Shown piece after piece: positions 8,430-16,656 of a stretch of DNA of 64,000 nucleotides (position 1 is its first letter; every line of letters starts with the position of its first letter). Position numbers and translations under genes: made by a program. The notes below the pieces were generated by a model. The model worked only from the letters and a program-made list of their open reading frames with translations. It had not been told where the DNA came from and made no database searches. Location of the stretch: contig QHSP01000015.1 in assembly GCA_003220495.1 (NCBI GenBank), positions 1 to 64,000 of the forward strand. Reading direction: 5' to 3'. Origin of the DNA: Candidatus Rokuibacteriota bacterium. Its GTDB lineage: Bacteria > Methylomirabilota > Methylomirabilia > Rokubacteriales > CSP1-6.

Positions 8430-11114
8430 ATGGAGCTGCTCGAGCGATTCCGCTCGCGTTATCCGTTTCCGCTCGACGACTTTCAGGTCGAAGCCATCCG
8501 CGCCATCGAAGGCGGCCAGTCGGTGATCGTCTCGGCGCCCACCGGCGCCGGCAAGACCCTGGTCGCCGAGTTCGCCATCCACGCCGCCCTGGCGGCGGGC
8601 CGCCGCCTAGCGTACACGACTCCCCTCAAGGCGCTCTCGAACCAGAAATTCGCCGACTTCACCCGCGAGTTCGGCGCCGATCGAGTCGGCATCCTGACCG
8701 GCGACGTCAAGGTGAATCCCCACGCGGCGATCCTGGTCATGACAACCGAGATCCTGCGAAATGCGCTTTACGGAAGTGGGCTCGATGGGCTGCGCTACAT
8801 CGTGCTCGACGAGTGTCATTATATGGGCGACGAGGGGCGCGGCACCGTCTGGGAGGAGATCATCGTCAGCGCGCCGCCCGACGTCGTGCTGGTGGGCCTC
8901 TCGGCGACCGTCGCCAACGTGAAGGAGATCGCCGACTGGATCTCGATCGTGCACCGCCCGATCGTGCCGATCTATCATCCGCACCGGCCGGTGCCGCTCG
9001 CGTACGTGATCGCCGACCTGGCCGGCGAGATCCACGAGGTCGATCGCGTCCGGAGCGGGCGCGCGCGCGTCGTCGGCGACGAGCCTCGCGGTCCGGACGA
9101 CCGCGGACGCTGGTACACGCGGCGCGTCGTGCATCCGACGGTCCTGCTCGAGGCGCTCGAGGCGCGCGGCTGGCTGCCGACGATCTACTTCATCTTCAGC
9201 CGGGTCGGGTGCGAGCGCGCCATGCAGGACGTGCTGACCGAGGGCAAGAGCCTGCTCGGAGCGCCCCAGCAGCGCGAGGTCGACACGGCGATCGGGGACC
9301 TGATCCGCGAGAGCCCGACGGTCGCCGAGTCGGTGCTGAATCAGAGCGTGTTCGAGGCGCTGCGGCTCGGTATCGGGCTCCATCACGCCGGAATCCTGCC
9401 GAGCGTCAAGCGGCTGATCGAAGTGCTCTTCGAGCGCGGGCTCTGCAAGGCGGTCTTCGCGACGGAGACGATGTCCCTCGGCATCCACATGCCCGCCCGC
9501 TCGGTCGTCCTCCAGGGACTGACCAAGCGGACGGACCGCGGATTCCGCTCGCTGTCCCACAACGAGCTGACCCAGATGGCCGGCCGCGCAGGGCGCCGCG
9601 GGATCGATCCCGAGGGGACGTGCGTCGTCGCCCTCGACGCCCGGGACGGGCTCGACGATCTGCTGCGGGTGATCGACGGCTCGCCGGAGCCGATCGAGAG
9701 CCAGTTCAAGCTCGGCTACGGGTCGGTCGCGCTCTTGCTCTCCACCGGCGCCCCGCCGGACGCGCTGCGCCGGCGGATCGAATCGTCGTTCGGCCAGTAC
9801 CAGAACCTCAAGCGCATCCGCGAGGTGGAGGCCGACGTGCGCACGCTCGAGGCCTCGCTCGAGGAGCTTCGCCGCTATCCGGCCCCTTGCGGCGACTTCC
9901 AGCGGATCGGCCGCTATCGGCGCGCCCGCCAGGAAGTCGATGCGCGCCGCCAGGCGCTCGGGCGCGGCGGCAGCAAGCGCGGCGAGCGTACGGTGGCGGA
10001 GGCCGAGCCAGGGAGGCTCGTCCTGGTCCGACGCGGCGGGGCGCCGACCCTCGCGATGGTGCTCGGGATCCACGCGATCCGCGGCCACCGCGTGCTCATC
10101 GACGCGCTCCTGCCTCACGGAGTGACCGTGCGGGTGAAGAGCGGGGTCATCAAGCGCGTGTTCTGGGCGACGCCACCACTGCACGTGCCCCGCGATCGCG
10201 GGCAAGACGGGCGCGACCGTGGACGCGAGCGTCACCTTGCGTGGCGCGATCGTGAGCGCGACGGTCACGATCGCGACGGCCGCGATCGGCGCGGCTCGGA
10301 CGGTCGAGGGCTGCGCCAGCTGGCCGCCGAGCTCGAGCGCCTGTCGGTCGCCGAGCTGATCGACCGTGAGCGCGCGCAGGGCCCCGAGGCCGCGCTCGCC
10401 GCGATCGAATGCCATCGCTGCCCGTGGGGCGCCACCGCTCGCTGCGACCGGGAGTGGCGCGAGCTCGAGACCGTCACCGAGCGTCTCGGTATCCGCCGGC
10501 GGCAGCTCGAGCAGCTCCGCGGCGCCTACTGGCAGGAATTCCTCCGGGTGGTGGACGTTCTGGAGCAGTTCGGCGCCGTGCGCGACCGCCAGGTCGAGGA
10601 GAAGGGGCGGCTCATCGCCAGCCTGCGCCACGACAACGAGCTGCTCGTCGCCGAAGGCGTGGCGCACGGCGTGTTCGACGACGTCTCCGGTCCCGAAGCC
10701 GCGGCGGTCTGCTCGGCGCTGATCGAGGAGTCGCGGTCGGGCGACCCGGCGCTGGCGCGCACGTTTCTGAAGAAGCGGCCCAAGCTCAAGCGCAAGCTCG
10801 ACCAGCTCATGCGGGTCGCCGATACGGTGCACGAGGCGCAGCGCGCCCGCCATCTGCGCATCCCCATCGCCGTACACTCCGGGTTCATGCCGGCGGTCTT
10901 CCGCTGGGCATCCGGCGAGGACGACTGGAGCGGGATCGTCGAGGACGCGTTCGGCGGCCACGAGGGGGACCTGATCCGGGCCATGCGCCGCCTGATCGAC
11001 CTGCTCCGGCAGCTGGCGGACAGCCCCGAGGTCCCGGCCGAGACGGCCCGGGTGCTGGCTCACGCCTCCCGAACGATTGATCGTGGCATCGTTTTGGAGT
11101 CGGCCCTGATATGA
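8430..11114 (+). CDS. Ski2/Mtr4-like DEAD/DEAH-box RNA helicase (HelY type)
   Basis: An 894-aa superfamily 2 helicase. Motif I is APTGAGKT (about residues 36-43), motif II is DECH (about 128-131), motif III is LSATVAN, and motif VI is QMAGRAGRRG. The C-terminal part has the rRNA-processing arch/DSHCT-like region, including the conserved ECHRCPWGATARC cysteine cluster. Homologues are called HelY in actinobacteria and are relatives of Mtr4/Ski2. An unusual run rich in Arg, Asp and Gly lies at about residues 588-632 (10190-10320). I chose ATG 8430 over the in-frame GTG at 8412 because the protein starts naturally at MELLERF. No Shine-Dalgarno is visible. The stop overlaps the next start (ATGA). 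Confidence 0.93.
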   Translation: MELLERFRSRYPFPLDDFQVEAIRAIEGGQSVIVSAPTGAGKTLVAEFAIHAALAAGRRLAYTTPLKALSNQKFADFTREFGADRVGILTGDVKVNPHAAILVMTTEILRNALYGSGLDGLRYIVLDECHYMGDEGRGTVWEEIIVSAPPDVVLVGLSATVANVKEIADWISIVHRPIVPIYHPHRPVPLAYVIADLAGEIHEVDRVRSGRARVVGDEPRGPDDRGRWYTRRVVHPTVLLEALEARGWLPTIYFIFSRVGCERAMQDVLTEGKSLLGAPQQREVDTAIGDLIRESPTVAESVLNQSVFEALRLGIGLHHAGILPSVKRLIEVLFERGLCKAVFATETMSLGIHMPARSVVLQGLTKRTDRGFRSLSHNELTQMAGRAGRRGIDPEGTCVVALDARDGLDDLLRVIDGSPEPIESQFKLGYGSVALLLSTGAPPDALRRRIESSFGQYQNLKRIREVEADVRTLEASLEELRRYPAPCGDFQRIGRYRRARQEVDARRQALGRGGSKRGERTVAEAEPGRLVLVRRGGAPTLAMVLGIHAIRGHRVLIDALLPHGVTVRVKSGVIKRVFWATPPLHVPRDRGQDGRDRGRERHLAWRDRERDGHDRDGRDRRGSDGRGLRQLAAELERLSVAELIDRERAQGPEAALAAIECHRCPWGATARCDREWRELETVTERLGIRRRQLEQLRGAYWQEFLRVVDVLEQFGAVRDRQVEEKGRLIASLRHDNELLVAEGVAHGVFDDVSGPEAAAVCSALIEESRSGDPALARTFLKKRPKLKRKLDQLMRVADTVHEAQRARHLRIPIAVHSGFMPAVFRWASGEDDWSGIVEDAFGGHEGDLIRAMRRLIDLLRQLADSPEVPAETARVLAHASRTIDRGIVLESALI

Positions 11115-11605
11115 TTCCAGACGTGAAGCGAATCATCGCGGTCGGCCTCGTGCTGGTCCTGGCGGGGTGCGCGTCGTGGCGGACCAAGGAGCAGCGGACC
11201 ACCGAGGGACCGATGGCCGAGGACATCTGGACCATGAAGGTCCTGATCGCCAACGGCCGCGAGCCGAACTTCGACGAGCGGCGCCGCTGGGACAACGCGA
11301 TGGAGCAGAAGATCGGTCAGTATCTGCGCCAGAATCCCGAGGCCGCCAGCTCGGTCGACGTGTCGACCTTCCGGTTCATCCGCCAGGTGTCGGTCGGGCA
11401 GACCTCGGACCAGGTCCTGATCCTGCTCGGCCCACCGCTCGCGAGGGTCACCGACGCGGTCGAGATGGAAAAGCTCGCGCGCCAGTACTGGCCGGCGGTC
11501 AAGGAGAGCGAGCCGACCGAGGCGTGGACGTACCCGTCGGGCTGGCGCATCTACCTCAAGGAAAAGACCGTCGTCGACATCACGCAGTACGCGATCCCGT
11601 ACTAG
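11111..11605 (+). CDS. BamE/SmpA-like outer-membrane lipoprotein
   Basis: A 164-aa protein with a lipoprotein signal (VKRIIAVGLVLVLAGCAS; lipobox LAGC, cysteine about residue 20). The mature part ends in a BamE/SmpA-like module: the helix-turn segment VSVGQTSDQVLILLGPPLAR followed by beta-strand-like YPSGWRIYLKEKTVVDI. BamE assists beta-barrel assembly, but this one may have another role, since BamE-like folds also occur in unrelated lipoproteins. It overlaps the helicase stop by 4 bp, so both are probably on one transcript. Confidence 0.72.
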   Translation: MIPDVKRIIAVGLVLVLAGCASWRTKEQRTTEGPMAEDIWTMKVLIANGREPNFDERRRWDNAMEQKIGQYLRQNPEAASSVDVSTFRFIRQVSVGQTSDQVLILLGPPLARVTDAVEMEKLARQYWPAVKESEPTEAWTYPSGWRIYLKEKTVVDITQYAIPY

Positions 11606-11632
11606 CGCCACCTCCGCGGCCCGAGACATCCG

Positions 11633-13312
11633 ATGATCGAATCCCGCCTGGTCGTCACGAAACGGACGGCGCCGGCTCGGCACGGGCTGGTGGCCGCGGA
11701 GCATCCGCTCGGGGCCCGCGTGGGCGCGCGAATTCTCGAGCGCGGCGGCAATGCGGTCGATGCCGCGGTCGCGACCGCGTTCGCGATGACCGTCGCCGAG
11801 CCCTTCATGTCGACGATCGCCGGGTCCGGCACGATGCTCGTGCACAACGCGCGCCGCGGTGAGACCGTCGCGCTCGACTTCAACGGCTGCGCTCCGATGC
11901 GCGCGCACGCGTCGATGTTCCGCGTGACCACCGGGATCTCCCGCGGCCTCTTCGCCTGGCCGAACGTCGAGGGCGGCGCGAACGAGCGAGGGTGGCTCGC
12001 GCCGGCCGTGCCCGGATCGGTCGCGGGCCTCTCGCTCGCGCTCGAGCGGTACGGCACGATGGAGCTGCGCGACGCGATTCAACCGGCGATCGAGCTGGCC
12101 CGCGGCGGGTTCGTGGCGGATTGGTACCAGGCGCTGAGCACGGCGCGGCAGCTCGAGGAGCTGGCCGCGGCCGGCGAGGGCGGGCGCGTCTACCTGAGGA
12201 ATGGCCGATCGGTCTACCGGCCCCCGACCGGGATGGAAGAGGGCGATCGCGCGACCTATCCCGACCTCGCGCGGAGCCTCGAGCTGATCGCGCGTGACGG
12301 GCCGAGCGCGTTCTATCGCGGCGAGATCGCGCAGACGATCCACGACGCGATGGCGGCGCACGGCGGCCTGATCACCCGCGAGGATCTCGCGGCCTACTCG
12401 GTGCGGGTCGGCTCGCCGCTCACCGGCACGTATCGCGGACTCGAGCTCGCGTTTGCTCCGGGGGCGACCGGCGGCGTCACGGCGCTCGAGATCCTCAACA
12501 TCCTCGAGCAGTTTCCGAAGACCGCGGTCGCCTGGCACACGCCCGGCGGGCTCAATCTGCGCGCGCTGGCCGTCCGGCGCGCGTTCGCCGACCGCTTCGA
12601 GCACCTGGGCGATCCCTCCGTGATTCAGGCACCGTGGGACCGGCTCACGTCGAAAGCGTACGCGCGTGAGGTTGCCGCGGAGCTGCGTCGGCGCCCGAGC
12701 ACACGGGGGAGTCGCCGCGACCACCCCGACGCGCTCGGCGCGTCCGCGGCGGGCGGCGATTGCACGACCCACATCAGCGTCGTCGACCGTCACCGGAACA
12801 TGGTGGCGTTGACCCACACGGCGGTCTCGCTGTGGGGCTCGATGGTCGTGGTGCCCGGCACCGGTATCCTCCTGAACAATGGGATGATCTGGTTCAACCC
12901 GGAAGCCGGAAGGCCGAACTCGGTCGCGCCGGGCAAACGCGCGCTCGTCAACATGGTGCCGGTGCTAGGCTTCAAGAAGGGTGAGCCGTATCTCACCCTC
13001 GGGGCGCCGGGCGGGCGGCGGATCGTGTCGGCGATTCCGCAAGTGATCGCCACGCTCGTCGACAGCGGCTGCGACTTGCAGGAGGCCATCGAAGCGCCGC
13101 GCCTTCACGCGGAGAGCGCCGAGGTGCTCGTCGATGAGCGGGTGGGCGAGAAATCCCTGGCGGCCCTCGGCCGACTCGGTCAGCGCGTCGCCCCCCGAGA
13201 AGAAACGTACGCGACCTTGAACTTCGCCAAGCCGGTCGGCGTCCGGGTCGGACGGCGCGGGCTCGAGGCAGGGCTCGACGCGCTCCGGCCGGCGGCGGCG
13301 GCGGGGCACTAG
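11633..13312 (+). CDS. ggt: Gamma-glutamyltransferase family protein
   Basis: This 559-aa Ntn-hydrolase has the expected N-terminal block GLVAAEHPLGARVGARILE and GGNAVDAAVATAFAMTV, and the cleavage/nucleophile region GGDCTTHISVVDRHRN with candidate catalytic Thr378. The active protein would arise by self-cleavage before this threonine. Near the C-terminus GAPGGRRIVSAIPQVI fits the family. There is no signal peptide, unlike the periplasmic E. coli enzyme, so a cytoplasmic role on gamma-glutamyl or cephalosporin-acylase-like substrates is possible. The nucleophile and following residues are intact. Confidence 0.9.
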   Translation: MIESRLVVTKRTAPARHGLVAAEHPLGARVGARILERGGNAVDAAVATAFAMTVAEPFMSTIAGSGTMLVHNARRGETVALDFNGCAPMRAHASMFRVTTGISRGLFAWPNVEGGANERGWLAPAVPGSVAGLSLALERYGTMELRDAIQPAIELARGGFVADWYQALSTARQLEELAAAGEGGRVYLRNGRSVYRPPTGMEEGDRATYPDLARSLELIARDGPSAFYRGEIAQTIHDAMAAHGGLITREDLAAYSVRVGSPLTGTYRGLELAFAPGATGGVTALEILNILEQFPKTAVAWHTPGGLNLRALAVRRAFADRFEHLGDPSVIQAPWDRLTSKAYAREVAAELRRRPSTRGSRRDHPDALGASAAGGDCTTHISVVDRHRNMVALTHTAVSLWGSMVVVPGTGILLNNGMIWFNPEAGRPNSVAPGKRALVNMVPVLGFKKGEPYLTLGAPGGRRIVSAIPQVIATLVDSGCDLQEAIEAPRLHAESAEVLVDERVGEKSLAALGRLGQRVAPREETYATLNFAKPVGVRVGRRGLEAGLDALRPAAAAGH

Positions 13313-13340
13313 CGCGGGGCACCAGGAGTGGAGCGAGGAC

Positions 13341-13652
13341 ATGGCAGAGGTTGATCTGACGGCGGCGTTCTCGACGGTGCCGGCGGCGGAGGCCGAGGAG
13401 ATCAAGCGCGTCATCGTCGAGACGGTCCAGCAGCTCGCCCAGGACGACAGGACGTTCAAGCGCGCGAAGCTCGTCTTCACCGAGTCGGACGAGCGCTGCG
13501 GGCTCACCGCCGAGCTCGACGGCGTCAAGCGCGAGGGCGTGCCGCTCCAGATCGACATCGACCAGCTCGAGGACGCCAAGACCTCGGCCGGAGCCCGGGC
13601 CCAGCTGAAGGAAGCGCTCCGACTTTACTTCCGGCGCGTTCTTGGAAAGTAG
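13341..13652 (+). CDS. Small conserved hypothetical protein
   Basis: A 103-aa acidic, mostly helical protein that I do not recognise. The N-terminal half (AAEAEEIKRVIVETVQQLAQ) could form an amphipathic helix, and the C-terminus ends in ARAQLKEALRLYFRRVLGK. The start ATG 13341 follows a good Shine-Dalgarno (GGAG/GAGG about 10 nt upstream), which supports it as a real gene. Its end overlaps the TTG start of the methyltransferase gene by 11 bp, so the two are likely cotranslated. Confidence 0.7.
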   Translation: MAEVDLTAAFSTVPAAEAEEIKRVIVETVQQLAQDDRTFKRAKLVFTESDERCGLTAELDGVKREGVPLQIDIDQLEDAKTSAGARAQLKEALRLYFRRVLGK

Positions 13653-14343
13653 CGACGCCGGCACCCTCCTGTTCGCCTGGCGCGGCTGCCTGTTTCGCGT
13701 CCCTGACCAGGTCCAGGCGCCCAAGGCGGGCTCGCTCTTCTTCTGCCAGCATCTCGATGCGCGGCCGGGAGAAGCTCTGCTCGAGATCGGCGGTGGCCTC
13801 GGCCTGGCCGCCGTGCTCGCCGCGAAAAACGGCGCCAGGGTGACCGCGACGGACGTGCTCCCCGAGGCCGTCGAGGTGATGCGCGTCAACGCGGCGCTCA
13901 ACGGCGTCACCGTCGACGCGCGGCTCGGCGACTGCTATGCCCCCGTCGACGGCGAGCGCTTCGATCTGATCTGCACGAACCCGCCTCAGATGCCCACGCC
14001 GCCGGGACGCGCGCGGCGCGACGCGGCCGCGCTCGCCGACAACGGCGGCGCCGACGGCTGGGAGCTGCTCGATCGGGTGATCGCGGGCGCCCCGCGCCAT
14101 CTCCATCCGGGCGGCCGGCTGATCTTCACGATCTTCGCGTTCCTCGGGCCGAAGGCCGCGGTCGCGAAGGTCGAGGCGGTGGGCCTCGCGCCGGCGATCA
14201 TCGGAAGCGAGATCCAGTCGTTCCCCCGTATCGGGTACGAGCGGCTCGAGCAGATCCGCGTCCACGACCTGGAGGCCACGATACCGTCGGGAATCCCCGA
14301 GACCGTCGAGCGGCTCGTAATCCAGGGGACGGCTCCGAGGTGA
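13642..14343 (+). CDS. Class I SAM-dependent methyltransferase (HemK/PrmC-like NPP motif)
   Basis: A 233-aa Rossmann methyltransferase. Motif I is LEIGGGLGLAAVLAAKNGA, the acidic ribose-binding residue is in VTATDVLPEAVEVM, and the substrate-amide motif is TNPPQMP. The NPP(Y) type motif is typical of enzymes that methylate a planar nitrogen (PrmC/HemK glutamine, DNA or RNA bases). The TTG start at 13642 sits inside the end of the preceding gene. The stop overlaps the GTG start of the ChbG-like gene (GTGA). The target is unknown. Confidence 0.85.
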   Translation: MESSDAGTLLFAWRGCLFRVPDQVQAPKAGSLFFCQHLDARPGEALLEIGGGLGLAAVLAAKNGARVTATDVLPEAVEVMRVNAALNGVTVDARLGDCYAPVDGERFDLICTNPPQMPTPPGRARRDAAALADNGGADGWELLDRVIAGAPRHLHPGGRLIFTIFAFLGPKAAVAKVEAVGLAPAIIGSEIQSFPRIGYERLEQIRVHDLEATIPSGIPETVERLVIQGTAPR

Positions 14344-15083
14344 CCCGCCGGCTCATCGTCAACGCCGACGACTTCGGTCTTACGCCCGGGGTCAGCGCCG
14401 GTATCCTGTCGGCGCACCGCCACGGCATCGTCACCAGCACGACCTTGCTCGCCACCGCGGCGATCGATGCCGAGCAGCTGGCGGCGCTCCGCGATTCCGG
14501 TCTGGGTGTCGGCATTCACGTCAATCTCACGCTCGGCCGGCCGCTCTCCGGTGGGCGCTCGCTCGTCGATTCCCACGGCCGCTTCGTCCGCGACGCCAGC
14601 CACGCGGCGTCTCGCGCCGACGCGAGGGACGTCGAGCGGGAGGTGAACGCCCAGGTCGAGAAGTTCGCGTCCCTGATGCGGCGCGGGCCGACCCATCTCG
14701 ACACCCACCATCACGTCGGTCTCCTGGCGCCCGTCACCGAGGTGGTGCTCGAAGCGGCGCGGCGCCTGCGTGTGGCCGTCAGGAGCCAGAACGAGACGGC
14801 GCGCGCCCGGGCGTGGACGGCCGGTCTTCGAACTCCCGACCACTTCTTCGGGGAGTCCGGGCCGGGAGCGTACTGGTCGCTCGCTCGCACGCTCGCTCAT
14901 CTGCGGGCCCTGCCGTCCGGCGTCTCCGAGTTCATGGCGCATCCCGGCTGGTGCGACGACGCGCTCTCGTATAGCCGCTATGGACGGCAGCGCGAGACGG
15001 AGATGATCGGCCTCGGCACGCCGGCCGCGCGCGCCGCCGCCTCGAGCCTCGGCATCACGCTCTGCCACTTCGGCGAGCTCTAG
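14340..15083 (+). CDS. ChbG/HpnK (YdjC) family carbohydrate deacetylase
   Basis: A 247-aa deacetylase. The N-terminus has the metal-binding NADDFG (about residues 8-13). HLDTHHHV (about 118-125) and FMAHPGWCDD follow as the other family motifs. The family removes N-acetyl groups from chitooligosaccharides (ChbG) or acts in hopanoid biosynthesis (HpnK). It starts at GTG 14340 overlapping the methyltransferase stop, and is followed 3 bp later by a ROK kinase. An amino-sugar role therefore seems more likely than hopanoid synthesis, since no hopanoid genes are near. Confidence 0.88.
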   Translation: MTRRLIVNADDFGLTPGVSAGILSAHRHGIVTSTTLLATAAIDAEQLAALRDSGLGVGIHVNLTLGRPLSGGRSLVDSHGRFVRDASHAASRADARDVEREVNAQVEKFASLMRRGPTHLDTHHHVGLLAPVTEVVLEAARRLRVAVRSQNETARARAWTAGLRTPDHFFGESGPGAYWSLARTLAHLRALPSGVSEFMAHPGWCDDALSYSRYGRQRETEMIGLGTPAARAAASSLGITLCHFGEL

Positions 15084-15086
15084 CCC

Positions 15087-16106
15087 ATGCGCGCCGCCGC
15101 GCGGCGCCGCGGGGGGCGGCGTCACGGCGTCACCGTGGGGGTGGACGTCGGCGGCACGACGACGGCCGTCGGCCTGGTCACCCGAGAGGGCGACGTGATC
15201 GTGGACGCGAGCGCGCCGACTCGCGCCGGCGAACGCGATCCGCTCGAGACGATCGTCGGCCTCATCGCCGAGGTGACCTCGAGGGCCGGCACGTCGGCCC
15301 GCTCGATCGCGGCGGTCGGCGTGGGCGTGCCCGGGCCGGTCGACGCGGAGCGCGGCATCGTCGGGGAACCGGTGACCCACATCCCGGAGCTCGCCGGACG
15401 GCCACTGGCCGCGGAGCTCGGCGGTCGGGTCGGCCTTCCGGTCGTCGTGGACAACGACGTGAACGCGCTGGCGCTGGGCGAGGCGACGCTCGGCGCCGCG
15501 CGGGGCGCCCGGTCCCTGGTCGTGCTGTCGACGGGGACGGGGATCGGCGCCGGGATCGTGCTCGAGGGTCGGCTGGTGCGGGGCGCCGCGGGGTTCGGCG
15601 GCGAGCTGGGTCATACTCCGGTCAAGTTCGATGGGCCGCGATGCTGGTGCGGCCTGCGCGGGTGCCTGGCGTTCTACGCGAGCGGGCGGGGGATCGCCGA
15701 CATCGCGCGCTCGCGGATCGGGGGCGACGCGCGGACGACCTTGCTGAAGGCCGCGGGGGGCGATCCGTCCGGGCTCACGGCGGCCATGGTCTTTCGCGCC
15801 GCGCACGAAGGCGACGGCCTCGCCGTCTCGATCGTCGACGAGGCGTGCCAGGCGCTCGGCGCAATGATGGGCACGATCGTGAACGGCCTGAACCCGGAGG
15901 TCTTGATCGTCACCGGCGGTGTCGTGGAGTCGTTCGCGAGGCTCGAGGCGAAGATTCTCCGCGCCGCCGGCGAGTACGCGTTCCCGCGGGCGCTCGCCTC
16001 CACACGGATCGAGATCGTGCCGGGCGACAAGCGCGCCAGTGTGCGCGGGGCGGCGGCGCTCGCGTTCTACGAACAAGCGGTCGATGTGAGGAGGACGCGA
16101 CCCTGA
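15087..16106 (+). CDS. ROK family sugar kinase (glucokinase-like)
   Basis: A 339-aa ROK protein. The ATP phosphate loop is VGVDVGGTTTAVGLV, followed by GVGVPGPVD, the catalytic VVDNDVNALALGE, STGTGIGAG, and the ROK zinc motif with Cys186, Cys188 and Cys193 (CWCGLRGC). There is no helix-turn-helix, so it is a kinase rather than a repressor. The Arg-rich first 14 residues are atypical; a GTG at 15135 could be the true start. Its position after ChbG suggests phosphorylation of a deacetylated or N-acetylated hexosamine. Its TGA and the opposing gene's stop are one base apart. Confidence 0.88.
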   Translation: MRAAARRRGGRRHGVTVGVDVGGTTTAVGLVTREGDVIVDASAPTRAGERDPLETIVGLIAEVTSRAGTSARSIAAVGVGVPGPVDAERGIVGEPVTHIPELAGRPLAAELGGRVGLPVVVDNDVNALALGEATLGAARGARSLVVLSTGTGIGAGIVLEGRLVRGAAGFGGELGHTPVKFDGPRCWCGLRGCLAFYASGRGIADIARSRIGGDARTTLLKAAGGDPSGLTAAMVFRAAHEGDGLAVSIVDEACQALGAMMGTIVNGLNPEVLIVTGGVVESFARLEAKILRAAGEYAFPRALASTRIEIVPGDKRASVRGAAALAFYEQAVDVRRTRP

Positions 16107-16107
16107 G

Positions 16108-16602
16108 TCAGGACTTCTGCGGGGCCTCTTTCAAGAGCTCGTCGAGGATGCGCGGCAGGCGCGCCGCGGCCGACTGGCCGTGGATCTGTGCCACCATTTC
16201 GCCTTTCTGATCGATCACGACCGTATAGGGTGTGCCCTTGAAGCCGAAGGTGTTGCCGATCGTGAGCTTCGGGTCGAGCGCGACGGGATAGTTGACCTTG
16301 TTCCTGCGCACGAAGCTTCGCGTGTCGGCCGTCGTGTCCTGGACGTGGATCGCCACGACCTCGACGTCGCGCGAGCGGTACTTGTCGTAGAGCCGGCCGA
16401 ACGCCGCGGATTCTCGCGCACACGCCTTGCAGTAGGACGCCTGGAAGCGTAGGACAAGGATCTTCTTGCCGATCAGCTCGCGCGAATCGAGCGTCGTCTT
16501 GCCGTCGATCATCGTGATCTTGAATCCGGGGGCTGCAGGCGCCGCCTCGCTGCCGGTGGCCAGGGCGAGGAGCAGGGCGAGGACGCCGAGGCGAAGACTC
16601 AC
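16108..16602 (-). CDS. TlpA/AhpC-type redoxin, exported
   Basis: A 164-aa protein with an N-terminal signal segment (LGVLALLLALATGSEAAPA) and a thioredoxin fold. The active-site pair is Cys58-Lys-Ala-Cys61 in FQASYCKACARES, and the cis-proline loop is FGFKGTPYTVVID. It resembles TlpA/ResA-type thiol-disulfide reductases that work outside the cytoplasm. The GTG at 16602 is chosen because a TACTAT -10-like hexamer ends 6 nt upstream. The same frame stays open far upstream, but that part is antisense to the FAD/Fe-S oxidase gene and not credible. Confidence 0.87.
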   Translation of the reverse strand: MSLRLGVLALLLALATGSEAAPAAPGFKITMIDGKTTLDSRELIGKKILVLRFQASYCKACARESAAFGRLYDKYRSRDVEVVAIHVQDTTADTRSFVRRNKVNYPVALDPKLTIGNTFGFKGTPYTVVIDQKGEMVAQIHGQSAAARLPRILDELLKEAPQKS

Positions 16603-16608
16603 ACGTCT

Positions 16609-16649
16609 ATAGTACCCGTAGCCCTCGCCCCACGACCACCGAGTATAAT
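16609..16649. promoter_or_regulatory. Divergent promoter pair, redoxin / FAD-Fe-S oxidase
   Basis: TACTAT on the minus strand (16609-16614) ends 6 nt before the redoxin GTG. TATAAT on the plus strand (16644-16649) ends 7 nt before GTG 16657 of the oxidase. TATAAT overlaps the ATG at 16648, which argues that this ATG is not the usual start. No clear -35 element is seen for either. Confidence 0.55.
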
Positions 16650-16656
16650 GACCGAG

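Noticed and set aside
7853-10255. 800-codon plus-strand frame over AroM, YCII and the helicase
   Set aside because: Arg-rich, no family resemblance, and opposite or out of frame to well-supported genes.
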